Below, piece after piece: positions 34,971 to 46,707 of a DNA stretch of 64,000 nt (the first letter of the stretch is position 1; each line of letters begins with the position of its first letter). Under the pieces are notes generated by a model, which worked only from the letters and a program-made list of their open reading frames with translations, ran no database searches and was not told where the DNA came from. Position numbers and translations under genes: made by a program. The DNA is taken from the NCBI GenBank assembly GCA_033085395.1, contig JANQBS010000001.1, positions 186,001 through 250,000 on the forward strand, in the 5' to 3' direction. The DNA is from Xanthoparmelia taractica (taxonomy: Eukaryota; Ascomycota; Lecanoromycetes; Lecanorales; Parmeliaceae).

Positions 34971-35478
34971 CTAGCGTGATTCCTTCGCAAAATGTGCTTT
35001 TTCAGGCTCTTTCAGTGCCCCCTCCACATCTTTCACCACCATTTGGTGTGCTTTCTCCTGAGCCTCCAACGTATCTTTGTCTCCTTCTCCCATCTTCTCA
35101 GGTTCTGGAGTTCTATAATTCCCAGCCCCTCCTCGACCATAATGTCCTAGCTCTGGAGGCTTGCTCTCCTGCAATGATGAAGTGACATCAATATTTGCAG
35201 TAGTGCGTGCGGCTAGCACATCTCTTGTCGTAATATTTCCAGCACCACCACGACCCGATGTTGAAGTTTGACGGCCCTGGCTTTCTAGCTCTTTGACTGC
35301 TTCAGCGGCAGCGTTGCGCTGGGCTTCGAGGTCCTTAAAAGTCGTCAGAGCGGTCGCGGTCGCGGTCAAAAACGTGAGACGGCTTTCTTACCTTGTCAGT
35401 CTCTTTGGAAGCCTTCTCCAGGTCTTGTGGGCTGTAGAAGTTGCCGGCTCCCCCTCTTCCAACTTTTTGATATTCCAT
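34971..35478 (-). CDS. DUF3602 protein with GRGGAGN repeats
   Basis: Two exons: 35478-35392 and 35333-34971, giving 149 aa. The motif GRGGAGN occurs three times, near residues 7, 52 and 82, spaced by charged, helix-prone segments. This is the DUF3602 pattern. The 58-nt intron has GTAAGA, a CTGAC branch and an AAG acceptor. No membrane segment or signal peptide. The protein is probably disordered. Family function is not established. It ends 101 bp from the RLP24 stop (convergent). Confidence 0.85.
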
Positions 35479-35930
35479 CGTGCAGGAGAAGAATTGATAG
35501 GTTGAGGAATTTATACAAACGTAATCTTGCGGTCAGTGCAGCCGGAGCGTTGCCAAGAGGCCGGTTTCGACAGTGGGAAGAAAAAAACAATCCCACACAC
35601 TACATCCTCTCTTTTGCTTCAAAAAGGTGTCTCCAGAAATCATCATAGTTGTACATATTGACCCAGTCAACTGGTCCCAGTGTCCAGGTTGCTGAAGTGC
35701 GAAAGACTTCGAAAGCGAAAAAAGCCGTTGCTTACTCTGCTGCCGACCACTTTCTTCATTGGCAGAGTATTTGTCCGAGTTAATGCAGGATTCGATGAGT
35801 TTAATATATAATCTTATTCGCGGGTCGAGTGACGTAGCAGCTTGGACACCTTATCTACTCACCTCCTGAGTCCTTCCCCATCTCGCTGTGTTGTCCCTCA
35901 TTGAGAAAGGCAACGAAACCATTCCCAAAA
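35479..35930. promoter_or_regulatory. Divergent promoter region: DUF3602 gene / Upc2-like factor
   Basis: The 452 bp between divergent starts. No clear operator seen. Confidence 0.45.
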
Positions 35931-37367
35931 ATGGTGTCCCGTAAGAGCCATCCCAAGAGCCGCAATGGTTGTGCCAACTGCAAGAAGCGGCGAATTAAGG
36001 TAATGCTCTTCCAGTTCCCCGCTCTGCTATGTCCGATTCTACAATCTTCATCAGAGCGTCAGGTACTGTCATTACTGACGCTATCTAATCTTTACCGCTA
36101 TCAGTGTGACGAAGTGAGGCCTCGATGCTCGAATTGCGAGAAACACTCGATAACCTGCGACTTCTCGTCACACGCGCCCAAGAGCGCCTCATCTTCTTCG
36201 CCGCAAGACCATCAACACCGTGGTTCGGATGCCAAATCAGGACTTTCGGTGCAGGGCAGCTCGACTGAGCATTCCCCTGCGTTGCTGCAGTCCCAGCAGT
36301 CTCTCTTCGACGGTCCAAGGTCTCAGCTACCGCCTCTACAAATGCCAAACCTCGAGCTGTTACATCACTTTACAACCGAAACATGCTACACCCTTTCAGA
36401 CCGGCCTGAATCACATGACTTATGGAGGGTCACCGTTCCTCAGGTAGCCTTTCAGCACGACTTCTTGATGCGAGGTATATTTGCCATAGCAGCACTTCAC
36501 CTTAGCTGTTTGAGACCGGACAGACAGAATTATTGGGGGCATGTAGCAGCCAAGCAGCAAGACGCAGCGCTCAGTTCTTTCCGGAAGATCATGGCACGTA
36601 TGGACGAATCCAACTGCGACGCTTTCCTAGCACTGTCTTCACTGATCGTGGTGTATGGTTTTGAGTCTCCCAAAAGCTCCGATAGCCTTGGCATGTTCAA
36701 CTACAATGGTCAAGATTCTGATGAGTGGCTTCCACTTATTCGAGGCGTCAACTCAATCATTATGTCAGTTTGGCCGTGGATAAAAAATGGCCGGCTGAAT
36801 GGTCTCCTCCATGACCACGTCCAAGAGCCGCCTCGGACAGAGCTACCAGGTGTTTTAAGTGAACGACTCTCACACCTTGAGGAAATGTGTGATCACGCTT
36901 CAGGTGGACCCGAGGCGATCAACGCCTACAAAGCCGCCCTTGCGACGCTCAGAGTTTGTTTCGTGAGGATGAACAACAGACCACCTTACGAATGTGAAGT
37001 TTCTATAGCCTTCTTGTGGCCAGTCTTGATACCACAGGAGTATATAACGATGTTGAACGAGAAGAGACCAGAGGCACTCATCCTACTAGCCCACTACTGT
37101 GTCATTCTCCATCACCTCGACGACTACTGGTGGATGAGAGGATGGGCAATGCATATCATCAATAACATCCATCGTGAGCTTGACGACAACTGGCTTTACT
37201 TCATACAATGGCCTACCAATGCCGTCTCTCTCAACCAGAAGATCCTCACCGACGGGACCTTGCAGAATCCGATCTCCGGAAATCGTGTTAGCAACAACTT
37301 CGACACAGCAATAGATTCCTCGCTGAGTACTCCAAAGGAACAGCGCACAGCCGAGAATGACCGATGA
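35931..37367 (+). CDS. Zn2Cys6 transcription factor, sterol-uptake (Upc2-like) type
   Basis: Two exons: 35931-35999 and 36105-37367, giving 443 aa. The N-terminal zinc cluster has Cys14, 17, 24, 31, 34 and 41. The rest matches the helical Upc2/Ecm22-type C-terminal domain: ELLHHFTTETCYTLSD, VPQVAFQHDFLMRGIFAIAA, LIVVYGFE and HHLDDYWWMRGWA. Proteins of this group often respond to sterols or other small molecules, but the ligand here is inferred only from family. The 105-nt intron lies between the second and third cysteines and is in frame without stops, so unspliced RNA would give a 478-aa protein with a split zinc cluster. The ATG at 35931 matches the usual start of this group; upstream in-frame sequence lacks another ATG. 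Confidence 0.9.
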   Translation: MVSRKSHPKSRNGCANCKKRRIKVMLFQFPALLCPILQSSSERQVLSLLTLSNLYRYQCDEVRPRCSNCEKHSITCDFSSHAPKSASSSSPQDHQHRGSDAKSGLSVQGSSTEHSPALLQSQQSLFDGPRSQLPPLQMPNLELLHHFTTETCYTLSDRPESHDLWRVTVPQVAFQHDFLMRGIFAIAALHLSCLRPDRQNYWGHVAAKQQDAALSSFRKIMARMDESNCDAFLALSSLIVVYGFESPKSSDSLGMFNYNGQDSDEWLPLIRGVNSIIMSVWPWIKNGRLNGLLHDHVQEPPRTELPGVLSERLSHLEEMCDHASGGPEAINAYKAALATLRVCFVRMNNRPPYECEVSIAFLWPVLIPQEYITMLNEKRPEALILLAHYCVILHHLDDYWWMRGWAMHIINNIHRELDDNWLYFIQWPTNAVSLNQKILTDGTLQNPISGNRVSNNFDTAIDSSLSTPKEQRTAENDR

Positions 37368-38498
37368 AGCCATTCAGGCAAAGACTGCGGCCGCTGTCTA
37401 TGTGAGCAATGTTCATAGGTCATTAGGGTCGTTGCTCATTTGCTTAGACCTTGCTGCTCTGCTGCTTCGCTTTTACGGCATATGTGTTCGGTGACTGCCA
37501 CATTTGCCACCACGCAGCTCCCGACGATTACACATATTCTTGAGCTTTGTGGGAGGCTGTTATCATGATTCCCAAAGTGGAATGTACGGGAACAAGCAAA
37601 CGTGACATCGGGCTAAGACGGCGAGACCGCCTGGCTGCCATTGGATCTCCACTCGATAGCGCGGTGGCTTAAGATGGCGTGCATTTTGGCCGAAGAATCG
37701 CGGAGACCACCCTTAACTCGATGTTGTTGGTCGAAGGTTTTGGCCGTGCTTCTTGGAAGTTTGAAGGGACAGCGGCGGAAGGATAAAAAGGATGGGAGAA
37801 TTGACGGAGAAAAGAGAAGGAATATTGATAAAGGGAAAGGTGCAAAGAGGGAGGCAGGTTGAAGAGCAGAGTTGGGATGAGATGGAATTGATTGGGTTTC
37901 CCTGTTTGAACTTTCGGATTGCCCGCATTAGACAGGAATCATCGGAGGGATCAAAAGATCAGCGTGGGGCGCTCTCTTGCCTCCATCGGGCTAGGCAGAA
38001 AGCGTCCTAGTCTCAGGTACCGTATTTAGGTCCGCGGTTTGGCGAGTAGGACCCGAGCTGAAGTGGTTTGTGCTTCGGGCAATCCGTGGTGGACAAATTG
38101 TAGAGTAATACAAAAAGAAGCATGACACTGAAAAGGAATACAAACATTGGGGATTGAGAAATGGTCAGTCTGAAGGGTTTCGAATTGGTGATTATTTCAA
38201 TGTGATCGAAGGATGTCTAGCATGTGTGCGGGATTGCCCTGGCTCAGCTTGGTTCTTGGTTCTTGCGCAATTGATAGCAGCGCGTGATTGGGTTCGGAGC
38301 AACCTGCTGACCCTATTACACCCTATTAACACACTTCTTAGTGACTTAGTCTTAGGGATCGCCCCCCCAAAAGTCTAGGCAGGTCCCCCTCGTTAAGGTT
38401 TAGTTCAGTCTTCCCACTTGCACCACCCCCGCAGCAGTTGACCAAGCTCGGTCTTTTCCAAATTATTTTTTATTATTATTCTTCCTCCTCCATATTGA

Positions 38499-38539
<41 letters not shown>

Positions 38540-38986
38540 TTTTCTCCCAGAATAATCTTCCTTCTTTCTTTCATTGCACTCTCCTCGTATCTCTCTCTCT
38601 GCTCAGTCTCTCATTCAATCCATGTCACAGTCGGAGCACAATTGCATTGCCTATAGCAGATACCTTTGTCTCAGCCTGCGCCTCGGTCTCGATCAACAGT
38701 TAGCAAGGCTACCCACAAGCGGGCCTTTGACAGCTATCGTTTCCCGTTGACAAACGGTTCCATCTGCTGCATCACGGAACACAATCATCTGCACAGGCTC
38801 CTAACTAAAGCTGCTCCGAGACACAGGCACTTCTCAGACGTGTGTCACCTGCAGTCACCAATCTGGTCCCAACACCACGCATGTTACCTATCATACATAC
38901 AAACTTGAGATAACTATACACCTTTGGCTCTCTAGGTCTGGCTTACTGATCAGAGCCATCGACCGAGAGAGCCAAATTACCCCACC
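37368..38986. other. Intergenic, probably long 5' region of the C2H2 gene
   Basis: No gene supported. Pyrimidine-rich sequence and a TTA microsatellite precede the C2H2 start, as in long 5' UTRs of fungal regulators. Confidence 0.5.
38501..38539. repeat. ATT trinucleotide microsatellite
   Basis: Thirteen uninterrupted ATT units, preceded by shorter ATT runs at 38463-38480. It lies 450 bp upstream of the C2H2 gene start. Confidence 0.95.
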
Positions 38987-40574
38987 ATGGCCAGCTACAA
39001 AGTATGCCCCCCTCAACTCAACAATGAACATTTCTCCGACTCACAATCATTCAAGCAGGACCCCCAGGTCAACCGCCCCCAGAGCTCCCACAGGCTCTCG
39101 GGGACCTCCACGTCCTCCTCCAACATGCCAATACGTCATATCTCATCAAGAAATCATTCTCACTCGGTCTCTCTCGGTGCCGTCAATCCGTCTCACCGAA
39201 TAACCAGACGCAAGAGCATGAATGCTAGTGCAGTCAACAATGCCACTGCCATTGCAGCTGCATTCAAAGATGTCGACGAGAAGGTTTTGGCTCCATCAAA
39301 ACGTGCAAGCTTGAACTTGAAGACGGCTGCAAATAATCGGGGCCTCGAGTTTAGCAGACATGGTACTTCCAGCAACAACAGATATTCGCTGGGTGGGCTT
39401 GCAGGCAATACCTACAAGGCTGGTGAAGAAGCCATGGACGATGAGGATTCTGCTGTCGATGAAGACTTTCTACAAACCGAGAATGCCAACACCGGGTCAA
39501 AGGCAAGGGCTAGGCGTGCAAGCGAGGGCTCATACCTCACAAAGGGCGAGAGTAAAAGATCTAGTGGTGAATTAAGATGCGAGAAATGCGGAAAGGGTTA
39601 CAAGCATAGCAGCTGTTTGACGAAGCACCTGTCAGTAATCTCTGGTCGTCCCGTCATCCAGCTGTTTGCTTTTACCTTTCTCCATTGTACACTTGTGTCT
39701 CTCGCTGTTTCTTCCTTCCCTGGCGTCCAAATTACTCCGATGTCCAAGAGCTCGCTTGTTAACCTTTGGTATCTGCAGGTGGGAGCATACTCCTGAGTGG
39801 ACATACACGTCAAAGCTTCTTATATCCAAGCATCAGCAAGTCCAATTACTTCAAGCTGCATCGGTACTGGTTGGAATGAACCAAGACGCAATAGCAGCGG
39901 AAGACTTCACAAAGCCATCAGAGAGTGACCAATCATCTGTTTCTCCTGCCGCATCTGGGTCCTTCGACGCAAGGGAGGACGAAGGTTATATTAGCTCAGC
40001 TGAGACCACGCCGCCTCCCGAACGTTACGCCATGATAGATGATACAGGAAACGGTCGAAGCAAACGGCATAGCGGCACCAGTTCGTCATTCTCGAGGTCA
40101 TACCAATCTGCTCCATCATTTTCGCTGTCCACTGGAAACAACCTTAGCCACTACCAAGAACAGCGAAGACCGTCTTCATCTGGCATTGCATCTGCAGATG
40201 TAGATGAGGATGAGGCTGGCTTGGTGGCTGCTGTTGAATCATTGTGCAGCTTCGGTACCCCAAGGAAGGGCCTTGTCCGATTGCCTGACGATGTCCCGCC
40301 GGTACCTCCTGTGCCTGCTATGTATCGCGATTACAACGCCAATAGGCTATCCGGCGGTGTGGGACAGGCCCCAGAATTAGGCTTGCCACTGCCATCCTAC
40401 CAACCGCTCTCAGATGAACGAAACATGAAGACGGGTAACGCCCATGTTGTCTACGTTCAAGAAGAGTACGACTACGACGACCGCCCAGTTTCTCACGGCA
40501 GAAGTGATGAGGAGGACGACGGTATCTTTGGAGCAATGGAAGGCGTAACCCATGAGCGCCTTCCACGTGCATGA
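38987..40574 (+). CDS. C2H2 zinc finger protein
   Basis: Two exons: 38987-39630 and 39779-40574, giving 479 aa. One classical finger, CX2CX12HX3H, uses Cys198, Cys201, His214 and His218 (CEKCGKGYKHSSCLTKHL, then WEHTPEW). The 148-nt intron splits the finger between its two histidines; a GTTAAC branch precedes the AG. The remainder is Ser-rich and disordered, with an acidic patch before the finger, a conserved-looking SSAETTPPPERY, and Pro-rich (PDDVPPVPPVP) and acidic tails. It is probably a nuclear regulator. A single finger alone gives little DNA specificity, so a protein-binding role is also possible. Confidence 0.87.
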
Positions 40575-41989
40575 CCAAAATGCGCCAAGCAGGCCAAAAT
40601 CTGCCTTATCTTCACAGAAAAAGTGTGACATATCAGTCACTCAAGATTTAAGACATTGTATTACTCTGTCATTTTTCCATGTAACAATGCAGTCTGTCCC
40701 CGAAGCACGGTGCATCCTGTCTCCGCAGATCAAACTCCAGCACCCAAGACTTCTCATAAGTCCATGAGGTTAAAGTGGGGATTGGTTTTCAAGCGTCGAG
40801 CGGACACCTCATTGTAGTTGATTTTGAGATTCAGGGCATGCGTTGGATACACTCTCTGTTTACATGATAGCATGACAATTTAGGTTGACATAAGTCTCCA
40901 CGTCACTCTGTGATATCTATTGGAAATCACTTCCTACTCATTATTTATTTTGATCCTGAGTCCCCAACTGATGCGTGATGGTCTTTCGATGATGTCCTCG
41001 GCCCTCATTTTTTGCATTTCTCCACTCACTTTCTGAATATCTATGCCCCTTGGAAGCATTCACCCGCTACATTCACATTCTGTTTCTCATCATTTCCTAC
41101 CACTTCATATCGCTCTGAAAGGTCCACCATGCGATATCTGTAGTGTTTTACCAACCCCGCCACCCTCTCCAGACATCCAAACCTTCTCCCTCTTTTTGAC
41201 CTGCAATCGAAAGCCTCCGGCACCGAGTACTCTCTACAAGCAACTTCGGCTTTTCTTTTTCCTTCCTTTCTCTTTCCTTTCTCTTTCCTTCCTTTCTCTT
41301 TCCTTTCTCTTTCCTTTTTTTTCTCTCTTTCTTAATGACTGTCTGGGATCGGTATTGTAGACCTTATCTCACCATGTACCCACCCCTTTCACACACAAAC
41401 ATCTTCAACAGAACCGATCACTCAAGCACGTCGTACCTGTCCGCTCTCCGCTCTGCCGGCTTCTATATATCGTACAATCTTCTCCCGGCTCCAAGAACGG
41501 AACGGAACGGAGTACGGAGAAGGGGAGGGTCGTGATGCTGAGAGTAAGCGAGGGAGGGAGGTTGTGGTGGGATAACGAATGAGCCACCGGGCATGGGATG
41601 GGATGGGATGGGATGGGATGGGACCGCGAGTCTACATACGTACGCTCAGGGTAAATTGTGGAAGTGGAGAGTGTGCCGACCCTATCGGAGGTCTAGTAAT
41701 GGCTTCCCTCCAATGCGAGGGACTATAATACAGGGTGTGGGGCTTCGTTGGTCCGAGCATTTGTTTTTCTGTAGCGGCGCTTGCTTGCTAAAGGGCCCAG
41801 TGACCACTGCTATAAAATATTCGGAAAGCTAAGAATACATGTACGTGGAGAGTTAGACAATGGCTGCGCAACGCAGACAAAGGAGTGCAGAGTAGAATGA
41901 GTGTTGAAATTACCCAAATCTACCTGTGTACTCCCAGCTATGAACCCAGTACTCGCATGCTATGATCAGGAGCTCGATGCAAAGATGAC
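40575..41989. other. Intergenic with pyrimidine and pentamer repeats
   Basis: Short ORFs only. CTTTC/TTTCC repeats at about 41246-41330 and an ATGGG array at 41593-41622. No gene seen. Confidence 0.55.
41593..41622. repeat. ATGGG pentamer array
   Basis: Six perfect copies of ATGGG in a row. Ordinary short tandem repeat in intergenic DNA. Confidence 0.9.
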
Positions 41990-44763
41990 TCAAGAAAATG
42001 GATTTCCCCTTCTATCCCATATCCTCTGAATGGCTACCCCCGGGGTAGGTACATTCGGCCCATTCCCCACGGGCGGAGGGTCAACCAGCTCATGTGGTGG
42101 CGGCGGTGGTGCGCTCTTGCCTCCAGTCCCTTCAAAGTACTTGGAGAACTCCTTGTTTTCTTCAAACGGTCTCTTGCCCAAGATGCGAACCATGTCGTCT
42201 CTTCCAATTACCTCTTTGCTCAGCAACTCCTCTGCAACAAGACCGATTTCCTTCTTCTTCTCGGTGAGCAGGTCTCGGCACTGCTTGTACGCCTCGTCGA
42301 CTATGCGGCGAACTTCACTGTCGATGTTTTGCGCGGTGGCTTCCGAAAAGGGCTTATGCAGTTGCTGTTGCTGATCGTCTTCGTAGAAGAGGTAGCCAAT
42401 CTTAGAGGACATACCCCATTTCGTCACCATAGCCGTTGCCATTCGTGTAACTTTGTTGAAATCATCACTTGCTCCTGAGGTAACGGTGTCAAAGTGCAGT
42501 TCTTCACTGACTCTGCCAGCCAGCGTCATAGCCATACGGTCCATGAGCTGGTTGACGTTCATCAAGTAGGCGTCTCCCTGGGGGAGATACTGTGCATAGC
42601 CGAGCGCACCTTGGCCGCGGGGGATGATGGAGACTTTGAGGAGGGGGTCCGCGTATTTAAAGAACCAGCCGCAAATAGCGTGACCAGCTTCATGGTAGGC
42701 GACTGTGCGTTTCTCTTCAGGATTTAGGACGAGAGATTTCTTTTCGAGACCACCAATGACCCTCTCGATGGCTTGTTCGAAGTGGGTCATTGCTACTCTG
42801 TCGGCAGTAAAGCGGGCAGCTGAAGAAGAAAAAGTCAGCCTGGGGTCTCTTGTCGGAGAAAAGCGGGAAAATACTTACCAATGAGAGCGGCTTCGTTGAC
42901 GCAGTTGGCAATGTCAGCGCCAGAGAAGCCTGGGGTCAGTGCTGCTAGCCTGCCCGCCAGATGTTCCATGTCCTCGCTCGTCACTACCTTTTTCAGGTGA
43001 ACCAGAAATATCTGCTTTCGGCCTTCCGTTGTTGGGCGGTCGATAGCGATATGTCTGTCAAAGCGACCGGGACGCAGAAGGGCTTTGTCCAAAACGTCTG
43101 GTCTATTGGTACCTGCTAGCACGACGACCTGATCGGAGGTGTTGAACCCATCCATTTCCGTCAAGATCTGGTTCAATGTTCCCTCTCTCTCATCATTTCC
43201 TCCTGAAGAGAATCCACTCTTGCCTCTTGCTTTACCCACAGCGTCAATCTCGTCAATGAAGATAATGCAAGGTGTGTTTTTGCGAGCATTTTGAAATAGA
43301 TCTCTAACTCGGGATGCTCCTACACCAACAAAGATCTCCACAAACTCCGAGCCGCTAATGCTGAAGAAAGGTACTTGTGATTCTCCTGCCGTAGCTTTTG
43401 CCAATAAAGTCTTACCAGTACCTGGCGGACCAGACAGAAGCGCACCCCGAGGGATCTTAGCTCCTAGCCTTTGGTATTGATCTGGCGTTTTCAAGAAGCT
43501 GACGAATTCCATAATTTCTTGTTTGGCCTCGTCCATACCAGCAACGTCCTTGAAGCGGATCTGGAGGTCTGTTTCATGGTTGAACTTCTTAGCTTTGCTT
43601 TTACCAATTCCAAAAATCCCACTTGAACCACCAGCCCCTCCTCCTCCTCCCGCACGCCTCGATATCCAATATAACCCGAGAATGAACAAGATCGTCGGGG
43701 CAAAAGGCATAAAAGCGTTGAACCATCCTGTCTCATTCACATAGGATACTGGTATACGCTCCGAGCTGGGGATGCCCAGAGAATTCTGCGCATCCTCTAA
43801 CTGCCTCTCGAATGCCTCCACAGATCCGATGCTGAAGTAATAACGGAAGTTGCCGTGCTGTGCTGGGCTTTCTGGATACATTCTGCCCGTAGCCTCCCGA
43901 TGGAGGTCAACGCGAACTCTTTGGCGGTTGATCACTGTCAGCTTCTCCACCAGGCCCTTGTCGAAGAAGGTTGTCTTGAATTCTTGGAACGTAATATCTT
44001 TCGAGTTCTCGCTGGGTACGACGGTGCGGTATAGCATGTAGGCTACGAAAGCAGTGATTAAGAATGTTCCAGTGTCCAGGTTCGCGGTGAATTCTTTGAA
44101 ATTCAGGTCCATAGGCTTCTTCTTACTATCCCCCTTGGACTTTTTCTGCTTATCCTCGCCTGACTTTGATGCAGTAAACCCTTCACTCTCCTCTGCGACC
44201 CGCTTGGAAGCCTGTTCTCGTGCCAGCTTCGCTGTCCATTGGACTAGCTTCGCAGCAGTTGCAATGTCCAGCGGCCGGGTCTTGAGGGTTTCCATAATCT
44301 CTCGGATCTCGAGGGGGATGCCTTTGTGCTTGAAATCTTGAAAAGACTTCTCGACCGCGGCCGCTTCGGAAGCAGGTAGCCCTTTCCTGATCGTACGCAG
44401 TAGGCTGTCCAACTCCTTTTGTTCCTCTGTGGTGAGCTTCGACATTTGTTGGCTGGCCTCTGAGGCGCTTTGATGAGATAAGGGGCCTGCATCACTGTAG
44501 AGGCCCTCGAATCCCGGCGCTGGCTTTCCTGGCTTGCTTCTGTTCAGTGACCCTTGCTTTCCACTTGTATTGGCCTTCGCATTTTTGCCGTCTTTCGGGT
44601 CCCTGGGCCTACCGGTAGCGTAAGTGCGTCTTCTCGATGCTCGATTGTAGGCTGTCGGCGTAAGAGGTTTACGGAAAAATTGAGACAGCAGGCAGCAGTT
44701 GGCGTCGGATTGCGTTTTCGATAATCTGGCGAGGTTGCTCGACCGCCGCAAGAGCGCGGTCAT
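41990..44763 (-). CDS. yta12: Mitochondrial m-AAA protease subunit (YTA12/AFG3 family)
   Basis: Two exons: 44763-42879 and 42819-41990, giving 904 aa. A basic, Ser/Arg-rich mitochondrial presequence leads the protein. TM segments lie near 231-246 and 349-367, with an intermembrane-space domain between. The AAA module has Walker A GPPGTGKT at 445-452, Walker B IIFIDEIDA about 500-508 and a second region of homology ending RPGRFDRHI. The M41 protease domain has the zinc site HEAGH at 671-675. The 59-nt intron lies between the AAA and protease parts. The enzyme degrades and processes inner-membrane proteins, facing the matrix. Length and the long charged linker before TM1 favour YTA12 (called MAP-1 in Neurospora) over AFG3; that choice is inferred. 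Confidence 0.95.
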
Positions 44764-45199
44764 GATAGGATAGAACGAGAATTGGGCAGGAGTTGTGTGC
44801 TCTTAGATCGTCAAAGTAGAGCCGCGTACATCAATAGAGGTTCATATGTGATTGTTCTAGCAGGGCGAGCGTAGTACAGACTGATTCAAAGGATCAGGTG
44901 GCGGCCCTACAGTATTGATGGGCTTCTATGCTCAGTGACGGGCCTCGACTTTCGGGGTCCTGCTTAGTAATGGAGGTTAGCGTATCTCGTATTTCGTATT
45001 TCGTACTCAAGATAGGCACCGTAACGTATTAACGCCCTGATCTTTTGGCTAAAACCTGAGTGAATTGCCGTGATATTAGTTGTTCATTAACGTTCATAAA
45101 GCTTCGCTACATTCATTCAACGCTTTTACAAGATCATATTATCCCTACGTTGCGAAATAGTTGAATCAACTCATCCCGAATTGCCCGTTCACTTGCTCT
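44764..45199. other. Intergenic, YTA12 promoter side
   Basis: About 436 bp with ATTTCGTA repeats near 44987-45004. No ORF of note. Confidence 0.5.
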
Positions 45200-46406
45200 T
45201 TATTTCTTCGCAGCTGGCTTCGAGCCCCGCTTATCACTGAAGTCTCCCGGCGGACCTCCAGGCAACCTTGGCAGGAACATGCCAACCCTCTTCTGATACT
45301 CCTTGTACTCTGGGTACTTCTTCGCAGATATAAGCTCCGTGAACCATGTCGAGGCCTGAAACAGAATCAGGTACAATACTGCCCCAATGGCTGACCAGTT
45401 ATAGTATGTTTTTGTGACCCAGCAAGACCATGCGTAAAGCAGAACCCAGACAGACTGCTCCGCCGCAAAATTGGGGTGACGGCTATAGGCCCACAATCCG
45501 GTAGTGTTGAAGCCGCGGTCAAGGCTTTCTTGGCTGTAGCCTTTGGGGGCTTTGGCTGTCTCTTGGTACTCTTCCTTCGCTGAATGGTAGGCTAAAGGGG
45601 TTGCAGTCAGCGATGTGGCCGATGATGCCGAAAGCGAAGGGAGGATGCCTCGACTCACTCCATTGCTGCCCATCGGCGTAGTATGCCAAACATACCAGGA
45701 ACCCCCATCCATTCGAGAACACCAGATCACCAGTTGTCCAAATGGGTGTTGTTTTGGCCGAGAGTAAGAGCACGTATGTTGGCGTCGTCACGAGGAAAAG
45801 GAGGACCTGTCCTAACGTTGAGCGATGTTTCCCAAACAAATGTACCCATTCTCCTCACGCTTTGAGCCAAAGAGATAAAGACGACGTTGAAGATGAAGAA
45901 CAGCGGTGGGCTGATGTACTCTCTCAGGACATTCCATCGATAATCTTCTGAGCCAATGGTATAGCCTCCTTTGCGCCAATAGTTATATGTCAATCGCGCC
46001 TGGTCCAGTGAGTGAAGGGCTGTTGCAATCCCAGGTAGATACTTACGCTCCACAGGGTACTCAAAAGTAGCAGCGCATCTAGCCGCCGAGTCGACAACCC
46101 GGTAGCATGTGCATAGGCTACATAGTGAGCATTGTAGATTGTAGGAAGGATGCTCCAACACCGATCAACTTGTGAATAATTCCTGTTGATTTCTGATACT
46201 ACGAGAAATACGGGAAAGAGAAATAAGGAGAAGGCGAAGGCGGATATCAGTGGGTTGGTGGAGACGTAGAGGACTTTAAGAGCCTGAACATTCGTAATGT
46301 TGTCGAATATTTGCCGGGGTAGGTCATAAAGCTGGCCAGTGTAAGGCAGGATCGTCTTGCTGTAATCAGTACAGTCAGCGATCGATCTGATCACTGGTAG
46401 AGCCAT
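45200..46406 (-). CDS. DUF1295 multi-pass membrane protein (steroid-reductase-like)
   Basis: Four exons: 46406-46047, 45999-45859, 45806-45659 and 45591-45200, giving 346 aa. About six hydrophobic segments are visible. Family landmarks are YSQVDRCWSILP, ARLTYNYWRKGGY, YADGQQW-TYHSAKEEYQ, DRGFNTTGLWAYSRHPNFAAEQ and a positively charged C-terminus. The SRHPN motif is typical of DUF1295 and of isoprenylcysteine methyltransferase/steroid 5-alpha-reductase relatives. Introns are 47, 52 and 67 nt with normal signals. It probably acts in the ER membrane. The substrate is unknown. It shares a 301-bp divergent promoter with TOP3. Confidence 0.92.
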
Positions 46407-46707
46407 TTTACTGCTTCGATTACAGAAAGCGATAGATATATAAGTATCACAAGTAGTAGAGAGGGTGAAAACGTGACGCAAAATGGTTGCCGTCATCACA
46501 ATTCTACAAACACCGAAACTCGCTTTGTCAATCCTTGCTGCAGGGTCCATGTTTTCGGCACGAGCCGAAGGCTCAATCCACCGTTCCTTCCTCGTACTCG
46601 TATCCCAAGTCTGTATTGCTTCATAGATCGAGGATAGACTTTTAGAACATGGGACTAGCTCATAGCATGCGTCATGCAAATTATCACATGAGAGATGAGA
46701 GGACGGC
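46407..46707. promoter_or_regulatory. Divergent promoter region: DUF1295 gene / TOP3
   Basis: The 301 bp between divergent starts. No distinctive box recognised; a sequence-short bidirectional promoter is inferred. Confidence 0.5.
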
